Of a stretch of 64,000 bases of DNA, positions 29,830 to 38,484 are shown in pieces. The notes under the pieces are model-generated. The model saw nothing but the letters and a program-made list of their open reading frames with translations, searched no databases and was not told where the DNA came from. The DNA lies in the NCBI RefSeq assembly GCF_000733855.1, contig NZ_JPOJ01000001.1, positions 620,001-684,000 of the forward strand. The letters are read 5' to 3'. The stretch comes from Methylomicrobium agile (GTDB lineage: Bacteria > Pseudomonadota > Gammaproteobacteria > Methylococcales > Methylomonadaceae). Position numbers and translations under genes: made by a program. How positions within the stretch are numbered: the first letter of the stretch is position 1; every line of letters starts with the position of its first letter.

Positions 29830-30360
29830 GTTCACCATAAACCTGCTAAGGAGTGGGCGGTAAAAACAATTCGTGAACTGATGCTCGTCAAGCAACACTT
29901 GGCCGCATGCCAAGGTCCGTCGTATCCAGTTTCAACCGATACCCTAAGAGCACAAGTGCGCGCGTAACTTTGCCTCTGAAACCAGTGTGAATCAACGTAG
30001 CTCCGATTGCCTTCGGCGGTCGCTGCGACGCCTCAGCATATCAGCACCCGCGTGGGCCACCGCCATGATATAAAGCACAACCGCTGCGACACGGCGGTCT
30101 CACGCGGCTTCGATGATTCTCGTTGAAAACCATTGGATTTATGATCCAAAAAGTTTCTTCGATGCTGAACCGGCGGCCATGCTCGCACAAGGTTTCGGCA
30201 TCGGTCGGTTGATCGCTGACAATGATCCAGAGTTCTTTGCTCTCCCCTTTTTCCAACTTACCGCCACATACACCGGAAGATACACTGCCGTCAGATAGGC
30301 ATTGTGGTAGAAACAGACTTGGCCCGGCGACAGCCCGAGGGATATCTTCAAAACTACCGC
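29830..30360 (-). pseudogene. Decayed DDE transposase
   Basis: Pieces of one transposase are spread over at least two frames on the minus strand. GQVCFYHNAYLTAVYLPVY is followed by VAVSWKKG, then in another frame KELWIIVSDQPTDAETLCEHG and RRFSIEETF (the catalytic-glutamate region of IS4-like enzymes), then further fragments such as RLCFISWRWPTR and VDSHWFQR. Frameshifts and missing parts make it inactive. It fills most of the gap between iscA and the defence island and may mark the island's left border. No other gene is visible in 29809-30449. Confidence 0.65.
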
Positions 30361-30449
30361 ATTTTTGCCCGAGCCGTTAAACTACGCGCCCAACCTCTTT
30401 CTGAACTATTCGCCAAATTTGCGCAATCCGCCCTTCAAGGACTTGGACA

Positions 30450-33400
30450 ATGATTAAAACCGTTAAACAGGCTTGCACATTCAATCCGATCATTCGTGAT
30501 TATCGCATGAGCCAAGCTATCGAAAACTTGGCCGACCTCATCAACGACGAAGGCAATGGCCAGGAATTCTTTGCCCGCAATTACATTACCCAAGGCATGG
30601 AGCAATTGTTCAGGGAAGGCATGCTGCGTTTGTCTGCGCAATCCGATCAGGCCGTGTTTGAACTGACACAGGCGATGGGTGGGGGTAAAACCCACATGAT
30701 GATCGCCTTCGGCTTGCTGGCGAAGCACCCCGAATTACGCCAACGAATTCTCCCAACGGAGTTAGCTTCGCGTCTCAACTTTGGCAAAGCCCGGATTGCC
30801 GCTTTTAACGGCCGGAATAATCCGGACAATTTCATCTGGGGAGAAATTGCTCGTCAGTTAGGCCAAGAAGAAGCCATCAAACCGCACTGGATTAACGGTC
30901 CCAAAAGCGTCGACCAAGCGAAATGGAAGGAAATTATCGGTAACGAACCGACGTTGATCATGATTGACGAGTTGCCGCCGTACTTGGACAACGCCAGCAC
31001 GCAAGTCATCGGCCAAGGGACTTTAGCCAATATGGTGACATATTCGATCAGCTGCTTGATGAGTGCGGCCCTGGAATTGGATAACTGCTGTATCGTTATT
31101 GCCAATCTTTCCGGAAGTTATACATCTCAAACTAAAACCCTGACCCAGATCATTGCTAACCTGCAACAAGAAACCCGTCGTCAGGCCAAGACGATTACAC
31201 CGGTCCAATTGGCTGGTAATGAAATCTATGAAATCCTGAAGAAACGCCTGATCCTGACTTTACCGGATGAGAGCGTGATTAATGACGTGGCCGAGGAATA
31301 TGCGCTGCGTATCAAGTCAGCGACCGACGGTGGCTATATCACGGCAACCAGCATCGAACAAATTGCCGACCAGGTGCGTGAAACCTATCCCTTTCACCCG
31401 GCTTTTAAGCATCTCGTGGCCTTGTTCAAGGAAAACGAAGGCTTCCGCCAAACACGCGGTTTGATGCAGTTTGCCGCGCGGCTACTGAAGAGCGTCGAAG
31501 AGAGAACATTGGACGATGTCTTCTTGATTGGTTCGCAACATCTTAATTTGAACGACATCGACGTTAAAGATGAAATCAACCGTATTGCCCCATCGTTGCA
31601 ACCCGCTTTGAGTCATGACATTGCCGACAGTGGCAGCGCGATTGCCGAATCGATCGATGACCAGATGTCCAGTGATGCCGCCAGTCAAGTCGGCACGCTG
31701 CTTCTGGCGGCTTCGCTGTCCCGCGCGGTCGGTGGCCGCATTGGTTTAAGCGAAGGTGAAATCATTGAGTTTTTGGCTGCACCTAACCGTAAGCCCGATG
31801 AATTCGTGACCGCATTGGAAAAGCTCAAAGAACATGCCTGGTACCTGCACCGAGAGGAGCAACGTTACTTCATCAAGGATACCGAAAACCTCTCGCGCAA
31901 AATCGAGCGTAATGCCCGCGACATTCCCCAGCCTAAAATCGATCAAGCCTTGATCAACCGTTTGACCGGCATCTTGCAACCGGTCTCAAAAGCCGCCTAT
32001 CAAGAACTCAAAGTGCTGCCGATGCTGGATGAAATCCGCCTCACCGGACCCAGAGTACTGATTGTGGTAAGGCCGGACGGCAAATTGCCGCCGCAACAGC
32101 TCAATCATTTTTTCTTGTTCCAACAGGAAAAAAACAATCTTTTGGTACTGTCAGGGCAAGATAGCCATTTTGCCGATATCGTCGAAGAACGTTTACGCGA
32201 ACTCTACGCCATTGAACAAATCGTCAAACACTTGAGAGACGGCGACACGCTGTTCGAAGAAGCACGCGATCGTTTTGAAGATGGTGAGCAGCGTTTTATG
32301 AAAGCGCTATCCGCAGCATACAACCGTCTCTACTTCCCCGGAGTCGATGAGATGACCGGCGAAGAAGTGCTGTTGATGGTCACGATCGATAACGGTCTCA
32401 AAGTCGGCACTGGAGATCAGTCGGCGGAAAAACAAATCGAAGAATTGCTGGCAAGCCCCAGAGCCAATTACAAATTGGCGTTGGATGTCAAAAACGACAT
32501 CAACAATTATTTGGCGCAAGCCGAGGTTTATTTGTGGCCGGAGCGCGATCGCCGCACCCCTTGGAAAGACGTGATCATGCGCGCCAAAAACAACCCGGAA
32601 TGGCCCTGGATGCCCGGCACTGGCGGCATGGACATGCTCAAAGCCGAAGCGCTCAAACAAGGCCGCTGGCGTCAAGGCGAAGACGGCTATATTGAAAAAG
32701 GCCCCTTCCCGAAGGAAAAAACCACCCTCAACGTCACCCCGCAAAATGCCAACAAAGACACTGGCGAGTCCATACTCACTCTGACTCCGCGCAACTGCGG
32801 AGCCAGCCCTGTCGTGCATTATTCGATGAGTTCCAGCGTATCAACGGCTGATCCGGTCGTTGACGACCTGGATAACTTCAATACCCATGCGGCGACTTTA
32901 TATTTCCTTGCGGTTGATAGAGAGGGCCAGTATGAAATTGGAGAACCCAAGCGCTGGACGGCTGATTTAATGATTCGTCATCAACTGCATGTCGTGGCCG
33001 ATAAACGGCGAATCGAACTCAAATGTGTGCCGACGGCCGAACTTTACTACACGCTGAACGGCAGCAATCCCAAAGAAGGCACCCGTTACGAATCGCCGTT
33101 TGAAATAGGCAGTGAGGCTTATCGTCTACTGGTCTATGCCAAAGCCGGAGAAGCCGCCAAAAATGCCGAGTTCAGCATTCCGGCGAGCGGTGATAAACGG
33201 GTCCAAATCGATGAGTCCAAACCGGCTAAACTCCCGGAGAATAAGCGCGTCAATCTCGACAACACTGAAAAAGTATTTGGCGTGATTAACCGTTTTCGAG
33301 ACCGCGACACCACCTTGTTGAAAGGCGTCCGTATCCAAATCGGCGAAGGCGAAAATACGGTGCAAATTCGTTTCCACGAGCGGCGCATCACCGCGCAAAT

Positions 33401-33569
33401 GATCGAAGAAACGGTCAACAGCTTACGCAAGGTACTTAATGACGATCAGGCTCAAGTCAGCATAGATATCGTGGGCGGCATCGAATTTGGCGACGGCTTT
33501 GCCTTGAAAGAATTCGCCGAGCTCAGCGGTTTGCAACTTAAGCCGGGCGACGTGATCCAAGATAGCTAA
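30450..33569 (+). CDS. DUF499 family P-loop ATPase (anti-phage island core)
   Basis: 1039 residues. The Walker A motif is GGGKTH at 77-82 (K80), in AMGGGKTHMMIAFGLLAKH, and Walker B is TLIMIDELPPYL near 168-178. The GGGKTH form and the ELPPYL box are typical of DUF499. The C-terminal third has Ig-like or chitobiase-like repeats (TAELYYTLNGSNPKEGTRY) and ends DGFALKEFAELSGLQLKPGD. Genes of this family occur with DUF3780, DUF1156 methyltransferase and PLD/SNF2 helicase genes in predicted defence islands, as here. Its action is unproven; an ATP-driven DNA-sensing or translocating role is the likely guess. The next gene starts directly after its stop. Confidence 0.9.
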   Translation: MIKTVKQACTFNPIIRDYRMSQAIENLADLINDEGNGQEFFARNYITQGMEQLFREGMLRLSAQSDQAVFELTQAMGGGKTHMMIAFGLLAKHPELRQRILPTELASRLNFGKARIAAFNGRNNPDNFIWGEIARQLGQEEAIKPHWINGPKSVDQAKWKEIIGNEPTLIMIDELPPYLDNASTQVIGQGTLANMVTYSISCLMSAALELDNCCIVIANLSGSYTSQTKTLTQIIANLQQETRRQAKTITPVQLAGNEIYEILKKRLILTLPDESVINDVAEEYALRIKSATDGGYITATSIEQIADQVRETYPFHPAFKHLVALFKENEGFRQTRGLMQFAARLLKSVEERTLDDVFLIGSQHLNLNDIDVKDEINRIAPSLQPALSHDIADSGSAIAESIDDQMSSDAASQVGTLLLAASLSRAVGGRIGLSEGEIIEFLAAPNRKPDEFVTALEKLKEHAWYLHREEQRYFIKDTENLSRKIERNARDIPQPKIDQALINRLTGILQPVSKAAYQELKVLPMLDEIRLTGPRVLIVVRPDGKLPPQQLNHFFLFQQEKNNLLVLSGQDSHFADIVEERLRELYAIEQIVKHLRDGDTLFEEARDRFEDGEQRFMKALSAAYNRLYFPGVDEMTGEEVLLMVTIDNGLKVGTGDQSAEKQIEELLASPRANYKLALDVKNDINNYLAQAEVYLWPERDRRTPWKDVIMRAKNNPEWPWMPGTGGMDMLKAEALKQGRWRQGEDGYIEKGPFPKEKTTLNVTPQNANKDTGESILTLTPRNCGASPVVHYSMSSSVSTADPVVDDLDNFNTHAATLYFLAVDREGQYEIGEPKRWTADLMIRHQLHVVADKRRIELKCVPTAELYYTLNGSNPKEGTRYESPFEIGSEAYRLLVYAKAGEAAKNAEFSIPASGDKRVQIDESKPAKLPENKRVNLDNTEKVFGVINRFRDRDTTLLKGVRIQIGEGENTVQIRFHERRITAQMIEETVNSLRKVLNDDQAQVSIDIVGGIEFGDGFALKEFAELSGLQLKPGDVIQDS

Positions 33570-34205
33570 ATGACTACAAGTAAATACCCTCAAGGGCACA
33601 AGAAAGACACGACGCAGACCATTGTTCACCAAACGCTGGGTTTCGGCGTGCCGGCAACCAGCAATCCTCATCATTTTATCGTGGAGATTCCGCGCACCAA
33701 TACCGGCAGTGTCGGCATCGTCGAAAATTTGGGCATGCAAACTCACGATCAGTCGCAGAGTCTGATCGTTCGCGTCCTATTGGAACGCCCGCGCTGGACA
33801 GCCATCCGAGGCGAAGTGCAACGCGCGTTTAATGCGCGTCTGAAAGAACGCAATCTCAAAACATCAACCTGGAAAGTCGGCGCCAATCCCGTTGACCGTT
33901 TGCTGGGTAAAGAGTTGTGCGTTTTAGCTTGGGCGGTGGAAGGCATGGAGTTCGACCATATTCCGATTGCCGTGCGTAACTGGCTCGCGTTGCGGCCGGA
34001 AGAACGCTGGTGGCTGTTCGGCATGACGGCACTCAGTACCGGCGGCATCAACGACGGCAACAAAGGCTGGCGGCTGGCATTGCGGCATGCTTTGGGCGAT
34101 GTTGCACAGCACGAGCTTTTCCAGCACCGGCCGCCGCAATCCAAAGTCAAGTCAACGGAAAAGGATACGCTGCCCGACATGCTCAGTGTGTTTGATCTTG
34201 AGTAA
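33570..34205 (+). CDS. DUF3780 family protein (anti-phage island core)
   Basis: 211 residues, starting at the base after the DUF499 stop codon, so certainly co-translated. The central segment with ARLKERNLKTSTWKVGANPV, then DRLLGKELCVLAWAVEG and VRNWLALRPEERWWLFGMT, matches DUF3780, a small family found almost only beside DUF499 and DUF1156 genes. There is no catalytic motif I can name; it is probably a structural or adaptor subunit of the same system. Confidence 0.88.
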   Translation: MTTSKYPQGHKKDTTQTIVHQTLGFGVPATSNPHHFIVEIPRTNTGSVGIVENLGMQTHDQSQSLIVRVLLERPRWTAIRGEVQRAFNARLKERNLKTSTWKVGANPVDRLLGKELCVLAWAVEGMEFDHIPIAVRNWLALRPEERWWLFGMTALSTGGINDGNKGWRLALRHALGDVAQHELFQHRPPQSKVKSTEKDTLPDMLSVFDLE

Positions 34206-34269
34206 GAATACTTGACGCGATAGCACGCTTAATCATATAGTTAATCGCACTATCTTTAGAGTGACTCCG

Positions 34270-34518
34270 ATGATTACAGCCAATGATTTAAAAACCAAAG
34301 GCATCGCCTGTTTGGAAGAAAGCCTTGCTCATCAGCCTGAAGCCGTCATTACCGTTCGCGGCAAAGAATCGTTTGTCGTGATGAAAATCGAGCACTATCA
34401 CTATTTGCGCGAAATGGAACTGGAAGCCGCATTTTACGAAGCGCAACAGGATCTTTCGTCAGGCCGGTTTACAAAAGACGACATCGATCGGCATGTAGAC
34501 GATCTATTCGCGGAATGA
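34270..34518 (+). CDS. Phd/YefM-like antitoxin
   Basis: 82-85 residues; ATG 34270 (MITANDLKTKGIACLEESL) is preferred, with GTG 34261 possible in frame. The ITVRGKESFVVMKIEHYHYLR segment is the typical prevent-host-death fold, and the acidic tail ending DDIDRHVDDLFAE is the toxin-binding part. It overlaps the toxin gene by four bases (ATGA). The pair sits between DUF3780 and the methyltransferase gene of the defence system. Confidence 0.85.
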   Translation: MITANDLKTKGIACLEESLAHQPEAVITVRGKESFVVMKIEHYHYLREMELEAAFYEAQQDLSSGRFTKDDIDRHVDDLFAE

Positions 34519-34796
34519 GCTACAGCCTCATTTTTACCGATAGCTACAAAAAGCGCGCTCGGCGCTTTGCCAGGCAACACCCGGAGTTAAAAGAACAGTA
34601 CAGAAAAACCCTGCGTTTGCTGTCACAAAATCCTTTCCATCCGTCGCTGCGCTTGCATCCCCTCAAAGGCAAATTGGCCGCCTTGCATTCGGTATCGATC
34701 AATCTGAGCTATCGGATCACCCTGGAAATGATCATCACCGAAAAAGAGATTGTTTTGATTAATGTCGGCAGTCATGACGAAGTTTATCAGACATGA
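34515..34796 (+). CDS. RelE/YafQ-type toxin
   Basis: 93 residues with the RelE fold pattern: FTDSYKKRARRFARQHPEL, then HPSLRLHPLKGKLAALHSVSI and a closing strand ITEKEIVLINVGSHDEVY. The conserved basic residues and final histidine suit an mRNA endonuclease. Translationally coupled to the antitoxin just upstream. Confidence 0.85.
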   Translation: MSYSLIFTDSYKKRARRFARQHPELKEQYRKTLRLLSQNPFHPSLRLHPLKGKLAALHSVSINLSYRITLEMIITEKEIVLINVGSHDEVYQT

Positions 34797-34857
34797 TGTC
34801 CATAGATGGCAATTAGGCTTATAATGATCCCATCTTATCTTCCTATGAGACTTACCT

Positions 34858-35202
34858 ATGAAAACCGTCAATGTCAGCGGTTTAAAAAATAACCCCAGCG
34901 AAGCGTTACGCATGGCGCACGAGGAGTTGGTGTTGGTCATGAACAGAAACGAACCCGATGCAATCATGGTGGGGCTCAAATCTGCCAAAATCATCGGAAT
35001 GCCGGGAGTACGCAAAGCCCTGGCAACCGCTTTATTTAAAGACGGCAATTTATCGCTGGCCCGTTCAGCGAAATTGGCAGATATGCCATTGGCCAGCTTT
35101 ATCGCCCATCTCTCGCGTTTAGGCATCCCCGTCATCGATCAAACTGCTGAAGAAGTGCAAGAAGATTTAGACACCCTTGAGCAATGGCTCAAACAAGTCT
35201 AA
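34858..35202 (+). CDS. Antitoxin with Phd-like start and UPF0175-like end
   Basis: 114 residues. The first 35 (MKTVNVSGLKNNPSEALRMA) look like a Phd-type strand-helix. The C-terminal part (ALFKDGNLSLARSAKLADMP, then SFIAHLSRLGIPVID) matches the UPF0175 helix-turn-helix often paired with DUF3368 PIN toxins. That toxin gene follows and overlaps if its TTG start is used. Confidence 0.85.
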   Translation: MKTVNVSGLKNNPSEALRMAHEELVLVMNRNEPDAIMVGLKSAKIIGMPGVRKALATALFKDGNLSLARSAKLADMPLASFIAHLSRLGIPVIDQTAEEVQEDLDTLEQWLKQV

Positions 35203-35698
35203 TAAGCTCGTGGCGCATAAAGCTATCATAGACGCCAGTCCCTTGATTGGACTGGCGTTAGTCGACGGCTTAGCCTGGCTGCCAACCCTGTTTGGCCAGG
35301 TTTTATTGCCTGAATCGGTTAAACAGGAAGTCCTACCTGATAAATCCGCACCGGGAGAACAAGCGATCGCTCACGCGATGGCCGAGGGCTGGATAATCGT
35401 ATGGCCGCATCCCATCTCTCCGCAATTGGACATCGACCTGGATACCGGTGAAACCGATTGCATCAATATCGGTTTGAGTGATCCCGATCAGATTTTATTG
35501 GTCATGGATGAACGCGCGGGCCGTGCCGTGGCCAAGGAGAAAGGGCTGCGTGTTATCGGCACGGCGGCCATCATCGGCTTGGCCAAAAAACAAGGCCTGA
35601 TTCCATCCGCGCGAGCAGTGTTTGAAGTGCTGCATAATTCGGATTTTCGCGTTTCGGCGGCTGTCATCAAACAGGTATTGATTAGCGTCAATGAATAA
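35177..35698 (+). CDS. PIN-domain toxin (DUF3368 family)
   Basis: Ribonuclease-like toxin paired with the UPF0175-type antitoxin. The conserved acidic residues are in AIIDASPLIGLA, the LDTGETDCINIGL region and LLVMDERAGRAVAKEKGL, as in PIN nucleases. The start is uncertain: TTG 35177 overlaps the antitoxin gene, while GTG 35210 gives MAHKAIIDASPLI, closer to the usual DUF3368 N-terminus. The second coupled pair inserted between core defence genes. Confidence 0.85.
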   Translation: MSNGSNKSNKLVAHKAIIDASPLIGLALVDGLAWLPTLFGQVLLPESVKQEVLPDKSAPGEQAIAHAMAEGWIIVWPHPISPQLDIDLDTGETDCINIGLSDPDQILLVMDERAGRAVAKEKGLRVIGTAAIIGLAKKQGLIPSARAVFEVLHNSDFRVSAAVIKQVLISVNE

Positions 35699-36023
35699 AC
35701 AGCCTTGTGTTTATATGCTTGCAAGCCAATGTAACGGCACACTTTATATTGGAGTGACTTCTGATCTGATTCGACGGGTTTATCAGCACCGTAATGAACA
35801 GGCTGAGGGTTTCACCAAGCGCTATGGAATTCATGATCTGGTTTGGTACGAAGTGCACGAAAAGATGGAAAGCGCCATTTTGAGAGAAAAACAGCTTAAG
35901 AAATGGCCACGTATTGCAAAAATTCGTTTGATTGAGCAAAGTAACCCAATTTGGCACGACTTGTGGCTGGAGCTGGCCTCGCCGTCCTTGGCTTCTGGAT
36001 TCCGGCAGTCCATGCCGGAATGA
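35691..36023 (+). CDS. GIY-YIG nuclease family protein with repeat-derived tail
   Basis: 110 residues. The GIY-YIG signature is CVYMLASQCNGTLYIGVTSD, with LIRRVYQHRNEQAEGFTKRY and EVHEKMESAILREKQLKKW after it; this is the single-domain UvrC/YhbQ-like type. The last 15 residues (ASPSLASGFRQSMPE) are read from a dispersed repeat (35995 onward), which also supplies the stop codon. It overlaps the PIN-toxin gene by eight bases. Confidence 0.88.
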   Translation: MNKQPCVYMLASQCNGTLYIGVTSDLIRRVYQHRNEQAEGFTKRYGIHDLVWYEVHEKMESAILREKQLKKWPRIAKIRLIEQSNPIWHDLWLELASPSLASGFRQSMPE

Positions 36024-36169
36024 CGAACATTCATGGCAATGTCATCAAGTTACGCCGTCATGCCCGCCGGGAAGCGGGCATCCAGTGCCAGGGATGGCAA
36101 GCCTTAATACATCCCTGTAGACTGGATTCCGGCAATCCCTGACCGGGGCAGGCTCTGCCGGAATGACGG
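35995..36169. repeat. Cluster of CTGGATTCCGGCA/TGCCGGAATGAC repeats
   Basis: Three related hairpins: 35995-36025, 36055-36083 (GCCCGCCGGGAAGCGGGC type) and 36122-36169. They fill the space between the GIY-YIG gene and the methyltransferase gene, and the first covers the 3' end of the former. No gene lies between. Confidence 0.85.
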
Positions 36170-36204
36170 CTAAATGAAAGTCTCTTTATAATTCAGAAAT
36201 ACTT

Positions 36205-38484
36205 ATGACTCAACTTATCCCCTTCGCCCTGCAAAGTACCCCAGCTTTGATTGAATCGGTATTCCCGGCACAAAAGGTTTCTTTTGAAGCGCAACGGGAA
36301 CGCAAAGCCGGTGCGGGACAAACATTGACGGCGCTTGGATCGTATTGGAAAGGTCGCAAGCCCTTAATTCTGGTGCGTGCGATTGTGTTGGGCTGTCTGT
36401 TGCCACCTACCGATGATGCCGAAAAAGACCTCGAAATCTACGAAAAATTGTTGGCTTTCGATGAAGAGGGCTTGGCCAAACGGGCTTTAGCCAATAATGC
36501 CTTTAAGCCCAAGGAGATATTGAAAACCCTGGATTTAACCGACCCATGGGAATATTTCGCCTATAAAATCAAATCGCCCATCCTGACTGAAGAACAAGTC
36601 GAGTTGTGGACAGCCCCCTTTGACTCCGATGAGGAAGGCATTACCGTTCGTTGGCAAAGCGATTTGGCTGAAGGGCGAAAACTGAAACTGTACACTGCGA
36701 TGCTGCGCACGTTATCCAGTTATGAAGATCGAGCGGTACTCTGTAAACGCCCGGAAGAACTCGATCAAACCGAATTGTTTGCCGACATCTGGCCTTTAGT
36801 CAACGCCCATTACCGGCAATGGGGCATTAACGCAAATTCGCATCAAGAATTGGTTGAACAGCTCGGCAAGCTGCGTTTCGGCCACCGGCCCAAAGTAGGC
36901 GATACCTTCTGCGGGGGCGGTTCGATTCCGTTCGAGGCGGCGCGGCTCGGCTGCGACGTCTACGCATCGGACTTGAATCCGATTGCCTGCATGTTGACCT
37001 GGGGCGCGTTGAACATCATCGGCACGGCGCCGGAAAAACGTGCTGAGATAGAAAAAGCCCAACGCCAAGTTGCCGAAGCGGTCGACAGCGAAATCACCGA
37101 ATTGGGCATCGAGCATGATAGTAAAGGTAATCGCGCTTATGCGTATTTATATTGCTTGGAAACTCGTTGCCCTCAGACAGGTTGGATGATTCCAATGTTA
37201 CCGTCTCTCGCAATTTCAAAACGTCGGTATGACTGTCGCGCATATTTAATTCCTGACTATGAAAATAAACGATTTAACATTGAAATTAGATCAGGTGTGT
37301 CCGAAGTAGAAATGGATTTAGCTGAACGGGGAACAGTTCAAGACGGTTTTCTGATTTACTCATTGAATGGTAAGACTTACAAATCACCCATAAAAACACT
37401 GCGAGGTGATTACCGCGATTCTGAAGGAAATACGCAAAATAGACTTCGGCGCTGGGAAAAGCACGATTTCAAACCCCGCCCCGACGATATTTTTCAAGAA
37501 CGCCTGTATTGCATTCAATGGATCACCCCCGACAGTCTGGATAAAAAACAGAAAGAAACGTTTTTTGCGGCGGTCACTGAAGAAGATTTAGCCTGCGAGC
37601 GGCAAGTCGAAGCAATCGTTGCCGAAAATTTGGCGCAATGGCAGGCTGCGGGTTTAGTGCCGGATATGGTGATCGAGCCGGGCGACAAGACGGACGAACT
37701 GATACGGACGCGAGGCTGGACTTATTGGCATCATTTGTTTAATGCAAGACATATCCTCCTAAATGTAATCGTCGCCAACCTATCCAAGAAGTTTCCTGAA
37801 AGTACTGTGTTTCTACCAGCGTTATTTAATAGAAGTTCAAGAAACACACATTGGAATGCATCAAGAGAGAGCGCGGAAGCGGTATTTCAAAGCCAAGCAC
37901 TTAATACGTTCTTGAATTATCCAGCAAGAGGTTGGCTGTACGCTAGTAATTTGATAGAGATCCCAGAATATCAATATAAGATTGGTAGTAATAATGTTAT
38001 TTCATGTGCTGTAGAAAAAGTTTCATCTGAGAACGATATTTGGATTACTGATCCACCGTATGCTGACGCAGTCCACTACCACGAAATCACCGAATTCTTC
38101 ATCGCCTGGCTGCGCAAAAACCCACCCGCCCCCTTCGACGAATGGGTCTGGGATTCCCGCCGCGCCTTGGCGATCAAAGGCAGCGGCGACGATTTTCGTC
38201 GAGGCATGGTCGAGGCTTATTCGGCGATGGCGAAACACATGCCGAACAACGGCATGCAATGCGTGATGTTCACCCATCAGTCGACCTCCGTCTGGTCCGA
38301 CATGATCGGCATTTTTTGGGCGGCGGGTTTGCAGGTCGTCGGTGCCTGGTATATCGCCACCGAAACCACCTCGGAACTCAAAAAAGGCGGTTACGTGCAA
38401 GGCACGGTGATTCTAATGTTGCGCAAACGTCCTGCCGGCGAGAACCGTAACTTTAAGGAAGCTCTGAATAAGTGGTTTTTATAA
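36205..38484 (+). CDS. DUF1156 DNA methyltransferase, 5' part cut by an IS
   Basis: Adenine-type DNA methyltransferase of the defence system. The SAM motif GDTFCGGGS is at 232-240, in GGGSIPFEAARLGCDVYASD, and the catalytic DPPY at 616-619 in ITDPPYADAVHYHE. The first 750 codons are original; the last eight (EALNKWFL, stop 38484) are read from the IS5 element. The remainder of the gene resumes at 39637. Excising the IS and one TTAA gives a continuous 999-residue frame. Two stretches (about 37100-37440 and 37740-38065) are much more AT-rich than their surroundings, suggesting mosaic origin. Loss of the C-terminal quarter may inactivate it even though both catalytic motifs remain. Confidence 0.9.
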   Translation: MTQLIPFALQSTPALIESVFPAQKVSFEAQRERKAGAGQTLTALGSYWKGRKPLILVRAIVLGCLLPPTDDAEKDLEIYEKLLAFDEEGLAKRALANNAFKPKEILKTLDLTDPWEYFAYKIKSPILTEEQVELWTAPFDSDEEGITVRWQSDLAEGRKLKLYTAMLRTLSSYEDRAVLCKRPEELDQTELFADIWPLVNAHYRQWGINANSHQELVEQLGKLRFGHRPKVGDTFCGGGSIPFEAARLGCDVYASDLNPIACMLTWGALNIIGTAPEKRAEIEKAQRQVAEAVDSEITELGIEHDSKGNRAYAYLYCLETRCPQTGWMIPMLPSLAISKRRYDCRAYLIPDYENKRFNIEIRSGVSEVEMDLAERGTVQDGFLIYSLNGKTYKSPIKTLRGDYRDSEGNTQNRLRRWEKHDFKPRPDDIFQERLYCIQWITPDSLDKKQKETFFAAVTEEDLACERQVEAIVAENLAQWQAAGLVPDMVIEPGDKTDELIRTRGWTYWHHLFNARHILLNVIVANLSKKFPESTVFLPALFNRSSRNTHWNASRESAEAVFQSQALNTFLNYPARGWLYASNLIEIPEYQYKIGSNNVISCAVEKVSSENDIWITDPPYADAVHYHEITEFFIAWLRKNPPAPFDEWVWDSRRALAIKGSGDDFRRGMVEAYSAMAKHMPNNGMQCVMFTHQSTSVWSDMIGIFWAAGLQVVGAWYIATETTSELKKGGYVQGTVILMLRKRPAGENRNFKEALNKWFL

